The notes beneath the pieces were generated by a model. It saw nothing but the letters and a program-made list of their open reading frames with translations, made no database searches and was not told where the DNA came from. Made by a program: the position numbers and the translations under genes. Source: Leifsonia sp. NPDC080035 (GTDB lineage: Bacteria > Actinomycetota > Actinomycetes > Actinomycetales > Microbacteriaceae). Taken from it: a stretch of 64,000 nucleotides of DNA. Positions 63,442 through 64,000 of the stretch are shown here, one piece after another. Position 1 is the first letter of the stretch. Each line of letters opens with the position of its first letter. The stretch is from positions 1,240,001-1,304,000 of the forward strand of contig NZ_CP157390.1 in assembly GCF_040050925.1 (NCBI RefSeq). The letters run 5' to 3'.

Positions 63442-63780
63442 ATGAAGCGCATCCATTACGCGAGCGGGGCAGTCCTCACCGGCGACGCGATCGCCGAGGT
63501 TCTCGTCCAATACGCGGCTGCGCTGGCGGCGAGCAACTCGGCCGCAGAGGTGCACGCACCCGTGAGACTCGAGACGGGCGAGGAGGGCGAGGCCGTCATG
63601 CTGCTCGGTCCCGCCAGCCAGATCCTCGCCGAGCAGGAGACGAGCACCCAGACCGAGCTGACGAACTCGGAGTTCGTCAGCGAACTGGAAGAGCGGATCG
63701 CGGCGCTCGGCCCCATGAAGGCCGGATACGTCCGCAACGGCACCGAGGAGATCGACGACGTCGACCCCGATCTGCTCTAG
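63442..63780 (+). CDS. Unknown 112-residue protein
   Basis: ATG at 63442 has TGGAGG 1-7 nt upstream. The protein begins MKRIHYASGAVLTGDAIAEV and has an acidic C-terminal tail (NGTEEIDDVDPDLL). A helical centre (AAALAASNSAAEVHA) is followed by a short beta region. No domain is recognised. The beginning resembles small proteins common in Microbacteriaceae. Confidence 0.75.
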   Translation: MKRIHYASGAVLTGDAIAEVLVQYAAALAASNSAAEVHAPVRLETGEEGEAVMLLGPASQILAEQETSTQTELTNSEFVSELEERIAALGPMKAGYVRNGTEEIDDVDPDLL

Positions 63781-63872
63781 ACGACTCACAGGGTTTTCGA
63801 TACATCGCTGCACTGGCGCATCGGATGATGCCGCGTACTATCGGGCAGGAGTAACGAAGACCGGGAGAGGAC

Positions 63873-64000
63873 ATGCAGGTGTTCCACGTTTACATCGACG
63901 AACTGCGGTTCACGTTCGTCGACCGTGCCCCGGTCGAGGAACTGAAGCACCGGGTCATAGAGGCCAGCAGGAACGACGGCGATTTCGTCGCCATCACCCA
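63873..64000 (+). CDS. 5' end of a gene running off the right edge
   Basis: ATG at 63873 follows GGGAGAGG closely. The 42 visible codons begin MQVFHVYIDELRFTFVDRAP and continue with EELKHRVIEASRNDGDFVAI, which would suit a small beta-rich domain. TACTAT at 63836-63841 may be its -10. Function cannot be told. Confidence 0.65.
   Translation, partial: MQVFHVYIDELRFTFVDRAPVEELKHRVIEASRNDGDFVAIT

Overview
The window is a gene-dense, very GC-rich chromosomal segment with frequent GTG and TTG starts, many 1-8 nt gene overlaps and no rRNA, tRNA, phage, transposase or CRISPR. The gene set is typical of an actinobacterium: a RimK ligase with a retropepsin-like partner, an actinobacterial ATP-dependent DNA ligase, a PASTA-like lipoprotein, EfeO/EfeB, an actinobacterial ArsR with an N-terminal Cys pair, an ROK-controlled sugar ABC operon and a DUF7882-like small protein. 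I infer Microbacteriaceae, probably close to Leifsonia. That assignment is inference from gene content, not a database match.

Layout. 1-12.4 kb: MHS-type transporter with two LacI-like palindromes, PASTA-like lipoprotein, SDR, Ppx/GppA phosphatase, a secreted protein with an internal duplication, an HdeD-like protein, an ATP-dependent DNA ligase carrying a repeat-filled insertion, the divergent RimB-like/RimK-RCK_C pair, and an aldo/keto reductase. 12.4-25.2 kb: a TetR/MMPL efflux pair, a TetR/NAD-epimerase pair with twin operators, glutamate decarboxylase coupled to a small membrane protein, a NarL-type two-component system, a lipase-like hydrolase and a Zn-dependent dehydrogenase. 25.3-30 kb: a small RHH protein divergent from efeO-efeB (no efeU) and a secreted phosphoesterase. 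32.3-37.4 kb: araBDA with its LacI regulator and a second operator-like site inside araD. 38.5-47.1 kb: one long minus-strand operon of ROK regulator, two permeases, binding protein, GH15, GH31 and a nucleotidyltransferase, most joined by start/stop overlaps. 47-56 kb: 5'-3' exonuclease, SGNH-GAF fusion, an MFS exporter preceded by a leaderless 8-codon uORF and a folded leader, plus small and unknown proteins. 55.6-56.6 kb: an arsenic divergon of arsR facing a 23-residue Cys-rich peptide gene, arsC and a GNAT acetyltransferase. 56.7-64 kb: amino-acid antiporter, GntR/CynX-like MFS operon, LysR, TspO-like protein, PrmC-like methyltransferase, flavodoxin-fold protein and two small unknown genes.

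Three things recur. First, about 20 genes have a -10-like TAnnnT hexamer ending exactly 6 or 7 nt before an ATG or GTG, with little or no Shine-Dalgarno sequence, implying widespread leaderless transcription; this was used to choose starts. Second, gaps at gene ends hold several unrelated long palindrome families, some present in two to four copies. Third, several regulators sit next to palindromes that look like their own operators (ara, ROK, ArsR, TetR, GntR, MerR).

The most novel candidates are the Cys-rich micro-peptide in the arsenic divergon, the uORF/attenuator in front of the MFS exporter, the palindrome families and the repeat-filled insertion in the DNA ligase.
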